Source: Mesorhizobium sp. PAMC28654
Lineage (GTDB): Bacteria > Pseudomonadota > Alphaproteobacteria > Rhizobiales > Rhizobiaceae
DNA length: 64,000 bases
Assembly: GCF_020616515.1 (NCBI RefSeq)
Contig: NZ_CP085135.1
Span: 6,309,001 to 6,373,000 of the forward strand
Reading direction: 5' to 3'
Position numbers and translations under genes: made by a program. Positions 55,749 through 64,000 of this stretch are shown here, piece after piece. Each line of letters starts with the position of its first letter. Position 1 is the stretch's first letter. The notes beneath the pieces were generated by a model. That model was given only the letters and a program-made list of their open reading frames with translations. It made no database searches and was not told where the DNA came from.

Positions 55749-56336
55749 ATGGCGAAATCCTTATCGGAAGATTTGCGGGCTCGGGTGGTCGCAGCGGTTG
55801 ATGGCGGCCTGTCGCGACGGGCGGCAGCGGCGCGATTTGGCGTGGCGGCGGCAAGCTCGGTGCGTTGGGTCCGGGAATGGCGCGAGACCGGAGCCACCTG
55901 CGCAAAGCCGCAGGGCGGCGACAGGCGGTCCCACCGCGTTGAAGCGTATCGCGACATCATCCTGGCGGCGATCGAGAGGCGGGTGGACATCACGCTGGTC
56001 GAACTCGCCGAGTTGCTGCGACAGGAGCATGGCGCGTCGTTTGCGACGAGCACGATCTGGCGGTTTCTCGATCGTCACTCCATGACCTTCAAAAAAAAAC
56101 GGCGCACGCCAGCGAGCAGGAGCGGCCAGACGTGGCGGCGCGACGAAACGCCTGGTTCGACGCCCAGCCCGATCTTGATCCCGAGCATCTGGTCTTCATC
56201 GACGAGACCGGAGCCTCGACAAAGATGGCTCGACTGCGGGGGCGCACGAAGCGCGGGATGCGGTGCCGATCGCCAATCCCGCATGGCCATTGGAAGACGA
56301 CGACGTTCACCGGCGCCCTGCGCCTCACTGGCATGA
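55749..56336 (+). CDS. IS630 transposase OrfA, copy 3 (longer because of the A9 run)
   Basis: 195 residues. The first ~112 match OrfA of the other copies. The extra A then opens the third frame (KKKRRTPASRSGQTWRRDET...), giving a longer nonsense tail. A single -1 slip on the nine A would join it to OrfB. Confidence 0.8.
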   Translation: MAKSLSEDLRARVVAAVDGGLSRRAAAARFGVAAASSVRWVREWRETGATCAKPQGGDRRSHRVEAYRDIILAAIERRVDITLVELAELLRQEHGASFATSTIWRFLDRHSMTFKKKRRTPASRSGQTWRRDETPGSTPSPILIPSIWSSSTRPEPRQRWLDCGGARSAGCGADRQSRMAIGRRRRSPAPCASLA

Positions 56337-56698
56337 CCGCGCCAATGGTCCTGGACGGCCCGATGACTGGCGAATGGTTTGTCGCCTATGTCGAGCAGGT
56401 TCTCGTGCCGACGCTGCGGCCCGACGATGTCGTGATCCTCGACAACCTGCCGGCGCACAAAAGCGCAGCCGCCCGTGTGGCGATCGAAGCAACCGGCGCA
56501 AGGATGATGTTCCTCCCGCCCTATTCCCCCGACTTCAACCCGATCGAGAACGCCTTTTCCAAGCTGAAATCGATTCTACGCAAAGCCGCCGCACGAACCG
56601 TCGCGGAATTGTGGGATACCATCAGCGCCGCACTGCCTTGCTTCACACCAACCGAGTGCGCCAACTACTTCGCCGCAACAGGATATGAGCCGGAATGA
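56132..56698 (+). CDS. IS630 transposase OrfB, copy 3
   Basis: 188 residues, the same as in the other two copies, with the complete DDE core. Fusion with OrfA by a -1 slip at A9 is easier than the +1 slip needed in copies 1 and 2. Confidence 0.88.
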   Translation: MAARRNAWFDAQPDLDPEHLVFIDETGASTKMARLRGRTKRGMRCRSPIPHGHWKTTTFTGALRLTGMTAPMVLDGPMTGEWFVAYVEQVLVPTLRPDDVVILDNLPAHKSAAARVAIEATGARMMFLPPYSPDFNPIENAFSKLKSILRKAAARTVAELWDTISAALPCFTPTECANYFAATGYEPE

Positions 56699-56835
56699 TC
56701 AGATTCTGCTCTAGCGCATGATCGGCGTCCTTTGCGCGTCTCGGACGACGCGTGGCGCTGAAAGACCAGGAGCGCCGGGAACGAAAGTGTCGAACCAGCC
56801 GTGAGGCTTTGGATGCATTCTCCCGGCAGTCGGAA

Positions 56836-56861
56836 AGCCCGCCACGCGTGGCGGGCTTTTT
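56836..56861 (+). terminator. Rho-independent terminator
   Basis: AGCCCGCCACG and CGTGGCGGGCT form a perfect 22-bp palindrome followed by TTTT. It lies in the gap after IS630 copy 3 and may once have ended the glycine-rich gene's transcript. Confidence 0.72.
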
Positions 56862-57026
56862 GAGCTTTGAGGCAAGTCTCCGCCGAGACGGAAATAACGC
56901 TCATGCGAAATCCGTTGTCGCTCGCGAGGGAACGCTAACGCCTTCCAGGCGTTGACATTTCCAGCAACACGCGAATGGCCGCGATGTTGAAATCGGCGCG
57001 GAAGCGCATACAGGAGCGGGAAAACC

Positions 57027-57191
57027 ATGGGCTTAGGAACCATACTCATCATCATTCTGGTCATTGCGCTGTTGGGTGGCTTCAGCGGCCTTGGCGGCGG
57101 TCCATTCTACGGCACCGGCTACTATGGCGGCGGCGGACTCGGCCTTGTGCTGCTCATCATCATCGTGCTGGTCGTTCTCGGGCGAATTTAG
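57027..57191 (+). CDS. DUF3309-type small membrane protein
   Basis: 54 residues: MGLGTILIIILVIALLGGFS, a GLGGGPFYGTGYYGGGG loop, and a second helix LGLVLLIIIVLVVLGRI. This is the complete DUF3309 pattern, common in Rhizobiales and of unknown function. CAGGAGCGGG precedes the ATG. Confidence 0.82.
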   Translation: MGLGTILIIILVIALLGGFSGLGGGPFYGTGYYGGGGLGLVLLIIIVLVVLGRI

Positions 57192-57575
57192 CAAGCACAG
57201 TCCACGGACCGACATGGGCAATCGTCCCGGTCCTGATCGCCCCGGTTCTGGCAGGTCGGGGCGATTGCGATTCAGCCCAGTCGGCACGATCGGGCTGAAG
57301 GCGTGGGGCGAGCGTAAACCGCGCGTGTTCTCACCGGAACGTGATGAATGAGCGCGGAAAACGTGATGCAGGACCGGCTAACTGGAAATGCATTCGGCCG
57401 GCAAGTTCTGTAAAATGGACGCGGTCCACAAACCCCCCTGTGGAAAAAAGAGGACAAGGGTCCCACCTCGTGTCCTTCTCCCAAGGCCCGCTCCGGCTTC
57501 GCCGGGCGGGCTTTTGCTTTCGGTGCGGACGGAACCGGCTCGCCCTCGACATCGTTGAGGTCCGGAAGGCTGCTC
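57192..57575. other. Gap with a terminator hairpin
   Basis: GCCCGCTCCGGC, TTCG, CCGGGCGGGC and TTTTGCTTT lie at 57486-57520. Otherwise no protein-like frame is visible. Confidence 0.5.
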
Positions 57576-57749
57576 ATGCCCCTTACGCTTCGGACCACGC
57601 TCTGCGAAATTCGAGACGGTCTGCGTGCCATGCGCAAGATTGTGGCGGCGCGCGGCCATATCGAGGCCATCCAGGGGCTTGATGCATTGATCGGCGTTGC
57701 CGAAGCGGAGGCTGTTCAGGCCATTCGGCGGATCGATTTGAAAAACTGA
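57576..57749 (+). CDS. Small conserved protein, paralogue of the gene at 61046-61324
   Basis: 57 residues (MPLTLRTTLCEIRDGLRAMR...) with GHIEAIQGLDALIGVAEAEA. It parallels GHIETMSDIDSLVGMAQQEA of the minus-strand gene at 61046. Helical and probably cytoplasmic. It lies 18 bases before the flavin-binding protein gene and is likely cotranscribed. Confidence 0.6.
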   Translation: MPLTLRTTLCEIRDGLRAMRKIVAARGHIEAIQGLDALIGVAEAEAVQAIRRIDLKN

Positions 57750-57767
57750 ACGGAAAGAAGGATCGCG

Positions 57768-58265
57768 ATGAACGTCAAGGACATGACGCGTCAGGACTGT
57801 ATTGCCTTGCTCAAATCGGCGCGGCTTGGCCGGCTGGCCTGTGTCAGGGATAACCGCCCTTATGTGGTACCGATTCATTTTGCCTTCGGCGACAATTTCA
57901 TCTTCAGCTTCTCGCTGCCCGGCAGGAAGGTCGAGTGGATGCGTGACAATCCTCGCGTCTGTCTCCAGGTCGATGATGTCGGCAGCGTCCATGGCTGGAA
58001 GAGCGTGGTCGTCGAAGGCGTATTCGAGGAACTGCCGAAAGGGCCGGCCCAGGACCAGACGGCTCCCGCAGTGGAGCAGGCTCCGGCGGGGGATCACGAC
58101 CGTGAATTTGCATGGTCGCTGCTGGCACAGCACGCGAACTGGTGGGAGCCGGGCGCCTTCAAGCCGGGCGCTACCCCGACTGTTTCGGGGAACCATCTTT
58201 TCTATCAGATACGGATCGAGACGATCTCCGGAAGACAGGCATCATATGTTGCCGTCGCCGCATGA
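57768..58265 (+). CDS. Pyridoxamine 5'-phosphate oxidase-like FMN-binding protein
   Basis: 165 residues (MNVKDMTRQDCIALLKSARL...) with the split-barrel pattern: GRLACVRDNRPYVVPIHFAF, FIFSFSLPGRKVEWMRDNPR and VCLQVDDVGSVHGWKSVVVE. Such proteins bind FMN or related cofactors; many are oxidoreductases of unknown substrate. AGAAAGAAGGATCGCG precedes the ATG. Confidence 0.82.
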   Translation: MNVKDMTRQDCIALLKSARLGRLACVRDNRPYVVPIHFAFGDNFIFSFSLPGRKVEWMRDNPRVCLQVDDVGSVHGWKSVVVEGVFEELPKGPAQDQTAPAVEQAPAGDHDREFAWSLLAQHANWWEPGAFKPGATPTVSGNHLFYQIRIETISGRQASYVAVAA

Positions 58266-58300
58266 CCCTTGCCCGGAGCTCTATCCGGGTCCGGCGTGCG

Positions 58301-59370
58301 CTAGGCTGCCCGCGGTACCTTTGAAGTGAACGTCGCCCTGGTGATGGACACGCTGGTGCCATTGGTGTCGCTTATCATGTCCACCTTGGCTTCCAACTGC
58401 TTCACCAGCGCTTCGACGATTGCCGTTCCAAGACCCGTGCTTGGCACATCGTTGGCGATTTTCCCGACGCCATTGTCAGAAACCGTCAGTTTCCAGTCGC
58501 TGCCGGCGGTCTCGTAGGTCACCTGGATGCGGGCGCCGGCCTTCTCCTTGGGGAAGGCATATTTGATCGCATTGAGGACGAGCTCGGTGACAATCAGCCC
58601 CAGGCTGACAGCCCGTTGTGAATCCATCCGGCCGCCTTCGGCGGTCACAGTGACTGTGATCGGCTGGGCTTCACCGACCATGGACGATGCCAGGCTGCTG
58701 CACAGTTTCGAAAAATAGGATCCGACATCGATCTCGTCGACACCCGACGCGGTGTGAAGATGACGCTGTACCTCGGCGACCGACATCACACGCTGATGCG
58801 CATCCTTGAGGTGCTGACGCGTTTCCTCCGAGGTGACGGAACGGGCCTTCAGCAACAGTATGCTGGCGATGATCTGCAGGCTATTGGCGACCCGGTGCTC
58901 CATTTCGCGAAGCAGCACATCCTTCTGGTGAAGCAGCTCTTCGGTACGGCTGAGCAGCTCTGCCTTTTCCTTCTCGATGATGCGCCGGGCGGTTATGTCG
59001 TTGAAAGCGAGAAGGATTGTGATGGCTGAACTGTGATCGTAGAGCACCTTGCGGGCGTTGAGCAGCATGATGCGGCGGCCGATCTGCGGGAAATCATGCT
59101 CGACCTCGAAGCCGTCCATGGCGGTCTTCTCGGGGATGATCGTCTCCAGCAATACGCGAAGTGCAGGGATGTCCCATTGGCCGTCGCCAGAGCGTAAAGC
59201 AGGGAGCCGCGCGTCTGTTCTGGGTCGACCTTGAAGGTGCTGTAGAACGAGCGGCTGGCTTCCAGCACGCGGAACTTTTCGTCGAGGACCAGAAACGGTT
59301 CGGCAATCGTATTGACGATGGCCTGCGCCAGCGTCTGCGCGTCTTCGACATTCGCGATGGGGTAGAACAT
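58301..59370 (-). pseudogene. PAS sensor kinase of the HWE/HisKA_2 type, frameshifted
   Basis: From the ATG at 59370 (MFYPIANVEDAQTLAQAIVN) a PAS-like domain reads to SLLYALA. Near 59190 one base (a G in CTGGCG, expected CTGGGCG) seems lost. The other frame continues DGQWDIPALRVLLETIIPEK and holds the kinase: VLLREMEHRVANSLQIIASI with the phospho-His, LILTELVLNAIKYAFPKEKA-like N-box, SDNGVGKI and STGLGTAIVEALVKQLEAKV. Intact length would be about 356 residues. Such kinases control the general stress response or light/redox signalling in Rhizobiales. A sequencing error cannot be excluded. Confidence 0.78.
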
Positions 59371-59533
59371 GGGCTTGAAGCCAATCTTGAGGCGGTTGGC
59401 CCTCTCGCTCCGAGCATTACAGGATTGCGGGGCGCATGTCGCGGATTGAATCCCCGAGACATAATAAGGTGAATGAGGCGACTTGCGCTAAGACAAGTCG
59501 TTCATGCCAGCACGGCGCGTGGCGAAAACTGGA

Positions 59534-60844
59534 TCAGGAGCCCCAGGTGGCGAACAGTCCGATCGCTGCGATCCCCATCACCGCCGTCGCCAACCAGCCG
59601 ACGACCTTCAGGCCAATATGCAGCTGAAAATCGCCCATCGCGGCGGGCTTGCTGGAAAGGAGCATCATGATGCCCATCACCGGAACGGCCACCACGCCAT
59701 TGATGACCGCGCTCCAGAACAGCGCCTTGATCGGATCGATGGGACTGAAATTCAGGCCGACACCGATCAGCGTGGCCACGGCAATCGAGCCATAAAAGGC
59801 CTTGGCCAGGCCAGGCTTGCGCGCCAGCCCGACATTCCAGCCGAAGGTTTCACCCAGCGCATAGGCTGAGGACCCTGCCAGGACCGGGAGCGCCAGCAGG
59901 CCGGTGCCGATGATGCCGAGCGCGAAGATGAAGAAGGCGAGGGGACCGGCAATCGGGCGCAGCGCCTCGGCCGCCTGGGACGACGTCTGGATATCGGTGA
60001 CGCCATGGGCGTTCAGTGTCGCTGCGGTGGTTATGATGATGAACAGCGCCACCGCGTTGGAGAGCGCCATGCCGATATAGGTGTCGATGCGGATGCGGTT
60101 GAACTCGGGCTTTGCCTGATCGGGAGCCCCTTTGAGCGGTTGCTTGTCGGCGTCCTCGCGGACCTGCTCGACCTCCTCACCAGCCTGCCAGAAGAACAGA
60201 TAGGGACTGATCGTCGTGCCTAGAATGGCGACCACGGCGGTGATGTAAGGGGCATCGAACTTGATGTGCGGAACGACGAGATTGTAACCGACCGTCGCCC
60301 AAGGGACTTTCACCACGAAGACTATGCCGACATAGGCGAAAAGCGACAGCGTCATCCATTTGAGTACGGACACATAGCGCGAATAGCGGGAGTAGACCTC
60401 GAGCAGGACTGTCACCAGGCCAAACAGCGCCACGTAAAGCAGAGCCGGCCCACCGACGATCAGCTTCAGCGCCGCGCCCATCGCGCCGAGGTCAGCGCCG
60501 ATGTTGATGATGTTGGCGATAACGAGGAGCGAGACGATCGAGACCCCGACACTCGCCGGATAGTGTTTTTTGAGATTGCCCGCAATTCCCTGTCCGGTGA
60601 CCCGGCCGATCCGCGCGCTGATCTCCTGGATAGCGCACATCAGCGGCCAACTGAACAGCATGACCCAACCCATGCCGTAGCCGAACTGCGCGCCGACCTG
60701 TGAGTAGGTAGCGATCCCGCTGGGGTCGTCGTCCGATGCGCCTGTGATCAGGCCCGGCCCGAGAATCTTCAAAAGTTTTGACGTTTCGGGCTGTTTTACG
60801 GAGGCCGGTGTCCCTGCTGCTGCGGTCGTCGGCGATTGCGGCAT
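59534..60844 (-). CDS. Nramp-family transporter with non-canonical metal-site motifs
   Basis: 436 residues, about eleven membrane helices. The first helix has LITGASDDDPSGIATYSQVG where classical Mn/Fe Nramps have DPGN. Helix six has GTTISPYLFFWQAGEEVEQV where they have a Met-Pro-His motif. The order and fold are otherwise Nramp-like. The missing metal-binding Met and Asn suggest a different ion, possibly magnesium or a proton-coupled non-transition metal; that is inference. The ATG at 60844 is preferred to an upstream one. Confidence 0.8.
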   Translation of the reverse strand: MPQSPTTAAAGTPASVKQPETSKLLKILGPGLITGASDDDPSGIATYSQVGAQFGYGMGWVMLFSWPLMCAIQEISARIGRVTGQGIAGNLKKHYPASVGVSIVSLLVIANIINIGADLGAMGAALKLIVGGPALLYVALFGLVTVLLEVYSRYSRYVSVLKWMTLSLFAYVGIVFVVKVPWATVGYNLVVPHIKFDAPYITAVVAILGTTISPYLFFWQAGEEVEQVREDADKQPLKGAPDQAKPEFNRIRIDTYIGMALSNAVALFIIITTAATLNAHGVTDIQTSSQAAEALRPIAGPLAFFIFALGIIGTGLLALPVLAGSSAYALGETFGWNVGLARKPGLAKAFYGSIAVATLIGVGLNFSPIDPIKALFWSAVINGVVAVPVMGIMMLLSSKPAAMGDFQLHIGLKVVGWLATAVMGIAAIGLFATWGS

Positions 60845-61045
60845 GTCTGGCTCTGTCTGCTGGGGTCGCACGCCTGCCGTGCACTATTTGTCCCTCAGCT
60901 AAAATAACATCCGACCAACCCTTTCGTTCCGTGGCCGAAATCGGCGGTTTTCTGCTTTCGGTATGTCAAATTTGAATGACGATGCGTGGACCGCAGTGCG
61001 ATCCACCATGGCTGTCGATCGTTGCGGCCGGTTTTCCGGATGCCC

Positions 61046-61324
61046 TCACCGGTCGCTCGAAGGGCCCGCTGCCTCGGGGGGAGGTGGCGGGCTTTCGTCT
61101 GACGCCGATTCGGAAGTTTCGACCGACGCGCCCGGTAGGAATCCCTGCGCCTGCAACTGATGTTCCGCCTCCTGCTGCGCCATGCCAACCAGCGAATCGA
61201 TATCGCTCATGGTCTCGATGTGGCCGCCATCGGATACATCCCGTCGGATGGCGCGCAGGCTGTGCCAGGTCCGGCGCAACGTATCGATCAGACCCGACGG
61301 GTTCGCTTCCGGTTGGTTGGACAT
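61046..61324 (-). CDS. Small conserved protein, paralogue of the gene at 57576
   Basis: 92 residues (MSNQPEANPSGLIDTLRRTW...) with GHIETMSDIDSLVGMAQQEA, a helical core shared with the 57-residue protein at 57576. A disordered acidic, proline-rich tail (SESASDESPPPPPEAAG) follows. Function unknown. Confidence 0.55.
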   Translation of the reverse strand: MSNQPEANPSGLIDTLRRTWHSLRAIRRDVSDGGHIETMSDIDSLVGMAQQEAEHQLQAQGFLPGASVETSESASDESPPPPPEAAGPSSDR

Positions 61325-61480
61325 CGGAAAAACTCCTGTCGTTCCCAACTGTTACCGACGCTTTCGGTTCCGACTCGCTAAGTGGTGAAGATAGGCATAG
61401 GTTACATCGTCGCCAGCCATCGAACGGGCGCTGGCGCTTGAGAAGTGTACATCGTACTCCCGCCCTTCCGGGATGATGCG

Positions 61481-61675
61481 ATGAAAGACAGTGGCGCGGA
61501 CGGCCATATTTCAGCTTTTGACTTCGAGATATTGCGCAAGGCATTTCGCACAGCTGTAAGCGAAGGGCTCACAGGGGAAGCCCAGGCTTGGGATCATGCA
61601 AGAGGGCTGATCCATGAATTGACTGGCCTTAGTGACGTCGAAGACAGCATCATCGAGCGAATTGTTCGCCCATAG
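61481..61675 (+). CDS. Small hypothetical protein
   Basis: 64 residues (MKDSGADGHISAFDFEILRK..., ending SIIERIVRP), helical and acidic. Its stop abuts the stop of the convergent kinase gene with no spacer. Family unknown. Confidence 0.5.
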   Translation: MKDSGADGHISAFDFEILRKAFRTAVSEGLTGEAQAWDHARGLIHELTGLSDVEDSIIERIVRP

Positions 61676-62851
61676 TCAGCGTTCGATCGGCATGGTGAAC
61701 GTCATGCGGGTTTCGTCGTCGTTGGACGCCGCCTCCAGCGTGCCGCCATGCATCTTGGCGATCTCCGAAGCGATATAGAGGCCAAGGCCGAGGCCTTGCT
61801 GCTCCCGGCCCTTGCCGCGCACGAAGGGCTGGAAGAGATTGTCGATGATTTCCCGCGGGATGGGCCTGCCGGAATTGGCCACCGAAAACACGAAACGACC
61901 CTGCGCCGTCGATGCGCTTATCCGCACCGGCCGCGCGTCGACACCGTGCACGAGCGCATTGCCCAGGAGGTTCGAGAACAGCCTTGCCAGCCGCGAATGG
62001 TCGGCCGAGAAGGCTTGCGCCACATCGAAATCGGTTTCGATGTGGCGGCCCGGATGAACGGAGCGCAATTCGTCGACGATCTGGTCGAGCACAGGCCCGA
62101 CCGGCCGCAGATCGGGTTCCCGCAAGATGAGCTTCGAACCCATCCGGCTGCGGGCGAAATCCAGCACATTGTCGATCAGGCTGCTCATCCTGACGACACT
62201 GCCTTCCATCAGGGCAAGCAGGTGCTCGGTCTTGGCCTCGTCCGGCCGGCGCTTCAGCATCTTCACGCCTGCGGCGATCGAGGCCAGCGGATTGCGCAGG
62301 TCGTGGCCGAGAACGGCGATGAACTGCTCGCGCAATTCCTTCTGTGAGCGCTGCTGGGTGGCTTCGGTTTCGGCCCTGTCCAGCCGCTCGGCCGAATCCA
62401 GATGGGTGGCGATCAGATCGGCGAAGAGCCGGAACATGCTAATGGTCTCGGGATTCTTCAGCTGCGCGGGCCTCGGGTCGATGGCGCAGAGCGTGCCGAA
62501 GAAGGAGCCGTCACGGCGCATGATGGGCACCGATATATAACTCTGGAAGCCATATCGTGCCGGTGTGAGGTGGCCGCAATAGACGCCGTCATCGGCAACA
62601 CTGTCGATGGCCACGGCTTCGTGGCTTTGCCGGATCTCGTCGCAGATGGTCGTCTCGACCGGCAGCTCCCCGCCGGGTTTCAGGCCGAAGTCGATCTTGT
62701 CGAGCACGCTGCAGGCGATCCAGCGGGCATCGGTAACGCGGGCGACCGCGACAAACCCCATGCCGGTCGTTCGGCTGACAACGTCCAGAATAGTGGGAAT
62801 AGCATCGATGCGTGCGATCGCGTCGATGTCAGCTTGGAAGTCGTGGGGCAC
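61676..62851 (-). CDS. GAF-domain sensor histidine kinase
   Basis: 391 residues. A GAF domain (residues ~20-165: TTICDEIRQSHEAVAIDSVA, GFQSYISVPIMRRDGSFFGT) is followed by a HisKA domain with FIAVLGHDLRNPLASIAAGV (phospho-His) and the ATPase boxes LFSNLLGNALVHG, SVANSGRPIP and GLGLGLYIASEIAKMHGGTL. It is soluble, so it senses an internal signal, perhaps light or redox if a chromophore binds. No bilin-type Cys is evident. No response regulator lies beside it. Confidence 0.88.
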   Translation of the reverse strand: MPHDFQADIDAIARIDAIPTILDVVSRTTGMGFVAVARVTDARWIACSVLDKIDFGLKPGGELPVETTICDEIRQSHEAVAIDSVADDGVYCGHLTPARYGFQSYISVPIMRRDGSFFGTLCAIDPRPAQLKNPETISMFRLFADLIATHLDSAERLDRAETEATQQRSQKELREQFIAVLGHDLRNPLASIAAGVKMLKRRPDEAKTEHLLALMEGSVVRMSSLIDNVLDFARSRMGSKLILREPDLRPVGPVLDQIVDELRSVHPGRHIETDFDVAQAFSADHSRLARLFSNLLGNALVHGVDARPVRISASTAQGRFVFSVANSGRPIPREIIDNLFQPFVRGKGREQQGLGLGLYIASEIAKMHGGTLEAASNDDETRMTFTMPIER

Positions 62852-62965
62852 TTAGGCGCTTTCTGACCGTATTTTGGCGGCAAGCTAACCGAGCAGCCCC
62901 GAATTGTCACTGTGCGTCAAAAGACATAGGTTTTGGTACAGAGGCCTAACGAGCCGCGGTCCATT

Positions 62966-63685
62966 TCAGCGCGGCTCACGCATCATGCTGAGATAGGTCG
63001 GGTCGAACTCCGCGATTTCCTGCAGCCGATGCCAGTCCAGAATGGTCACGGTGTGGTTCGACCAGCTGATCACGCCAACCTTGCGCAGCGCGCCGATGAC
63101 GCGGTTCATGTGAACGACGGACAGGCCGAGGACATCGGCCAGTTCGGCCTGCGACAACGGCAGATGAAAACTCATGCCGTTGGTGCGCTTGACGACCTGG
63201 AGGCGCACGAAAAGTTCGCAGACAAGATGTGCGAGATGCCCGGTCTTCGATCGCCGGCCCATAGCCACGATCCATTCGCGGTGGATAGCGCCGTCGACCA
63301 GCGTGTCGAGCCACAGGAGCCGGGTCAGGTGAGGAGCTTCCTCGGTGATGGCGCGAAGTTTGCTGTGGTCGGAAAAAATCACATGGCATGGCGAAAGAGC
63401 GACAATGCCGTGATCCATGGTTTTGAGCAGGAAGGCATGGAGGTCGACGAAGTCGCCGGGCACCTGCAGCGAGGTGAACTGGCGGCCACCATCCTCCAGC
63501 ACCTTGTAGCGTGCCGCGAGCCCATCGAGGATCAAGGTGCTGTAGGTCGGGCGCGATCCGGACGCGACGATGTCCTGGCCGATCGCAAAATGCTTTTCCG
63601 ATGACATGGCGCCGGCCAGCAATGCCTTTTCGGCATCGGAAAGCTCATCGTGCTGGCCGAGATTGAGATACAGGGATTCTAGCAC
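62966..63685 (-). CDS. Crp/Fnr-family transcriptional regulator
   Basis: 239 residues. The cyclic-nucleotide-type beta barrel (~20-140: GQDIVASGSRPTYSTLILDG, LQVPGDFVDLHAFLLKTMDH) precedes a dimer helix and a winged helix (LPLSQAELADVLGLSVVHMN, RVIGALRKVGVISW). There is no N-terminal cysteine cluster, so it is not an oxygen-sensing Fnr. It lies near two sensor kinases, as is common for such regulators in Rhizobiales. Confidence 0.88.
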   Translation of the reverse strand: MLESLYLNLGQHDELSDAEKALLAGAMSSEKHFAIGQDIVASGSRPTYSTLILDGLAARYKVLEDGGRQFTSLQVPGDFVDLHAFLLKTMDHGIVALSPCHVIFSDHSKLRAITEEAPHLTRLLWLDTLVDGAIHREWIVAMGRRSKTGHLAHLVCELFVRLQVVKRTNGMSFHLPLSQAELADVLGLSVVHMNRVIGALRKVGVISWSNHTVTILDWHRLQEIAEFDPTYLSMMREPR

Positions 63686-63908
63686 CGCGATCCTCCAGCA
63701 ACAGGGCTTTAGAGCCGATCGCCAAGGGTTCTGTTGGAAGCAAGGGGCGGCTTCGCGAACGTCTAGGCCTTCGGGCGGTGACGGGCATTAACATTTGTTA
63801 GGGTGCGCTTATTGGCCGGCAAATACCACGGCCAATGGAACAACTTGCGCGGGAGGAAATTGAACGTCTCAAGCAGGGTCGCAACTTCAATCCATGTGTA
63901 CCGGAACC

Positions 63909-64000
63909 ATGCCTCGATATTACCTCGATCTCTACCACGGCGACGGCCTGACTGTTGATGACGAGGGGCAGGTTTTCGAGACGCGCGCGCGCCTGCGGCG
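63909..64000 (+). CDS. DUF6894-like small protein (partial)
   Basis: The ATG at 63909 opens MPRYYLDLYHGDGLTVDDEG, the typical beginning of a short rhizobial family (DUF6894-like). Only about 30 codons are in the window. Confidence 0.65.
   Translation, partial: MPRYYLDLYHGDGLTVDDEGQVFETRARLR

Larger units (their letters stand above)
55657..56711 (+). mobile_element. IS630-family element, copy 3
   Basis: 1055 bp, same orientation as copy 2 and 1.3 kb from it, with duplicated TA at 55655-55656 and 56712-56713 in GCTAGC. It differs from the other copies by nine instead of eight A residues at the ORF junction. Confidence 0.92.

Noticed and set aside
54998..56053. 351-codon minus-strand frame with the same beginning
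   Set aside because: It is antisense IS630 sequence running into antisense of the glycine repeats.

Overview
The window looks like a chromosome segment of a GC-rich alphaproteobacterium of the Rhizobiales, most likely Mesorhizobium or a close relative. The reasons are the rhizobial-type conserved proteins (DUF3309, DUF6894-like, DUF4337-like), an HWE-type sensor kinase, an MprF-like lysyltransferase, and the palindromic intergenic repeats typical of that group. The genus is inferred from family content, not from a marker gene.

Layout. 1-2.07 kb: one end of an IS21-family element (istB-istA). 2.2-37.0 kb: a degenerate podovirus-type prophage in T7-like structural order: small and large terminase, portal and Bbp19-like protein, scaffold, major capsid protein, tail tubular proteins A and B, a gp14-like internal virion protein, a large ejection-type protein, tail fibre, an LPS glycosyltransferase, and a lysis cassette (GH19 endolysin, small membrane proteins, Rz/Rz1-like spanins). 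No integrase, repressor or replication genes are visible. At least eight genes are broken by frameshifts, insertion sequences or a palindromic repeat. 37.1-64 kb: ordinary chromosome with membrane proteins, an ArnT-like glycosyltransferase, msrA, a TPP-riboswitch operon for thiamine-pyrimidine uptake (ykoF-thiX-thiZ-thiY), mprF, three sensor kinases (two broken), an Nramp-type transporter and a Crp/Fnr regulator.

The most interesting system is a family of prophage proteins built like polymorphic toxins. They share a long N-terminal region and sit in the gp15/gp16 position of the virion module. Each ends in a different putative toxin domain and is followed by a small candidate immunity gene. 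One copy is intact (23.9-26.9 kb; HNH-like C-terminus, downstream gene overlapping by one base). One is frameshifted (5.0-8.2 kb; RelA/SpoT-like C-terminus, then a candidate immunity gene with its own TATAAT box and a truncated second copy). One is an orphan fragment (14.2-14.6 kb). This suggests a virion- or lysogen-associated toxin-immunity system that diversifies by exchanging its C-terminal cassette.

Mobile elements are abundant. An IS1595-type element with 22-bp inverted repeats and an 8-bp target duplication carries a tRNA-Asn-like gene and a HEPN-motif protein. Three near-identical IS630-family copies all sit at the TA of a GCTAGC hexamer: one in the tail fibre, one in a hybrid histidine kinase, and one in the stop codon of a glycine-rich secreted protein. 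Several families of palindromic repeats fill the prophage gaps, and one copy splits the terminase gene.
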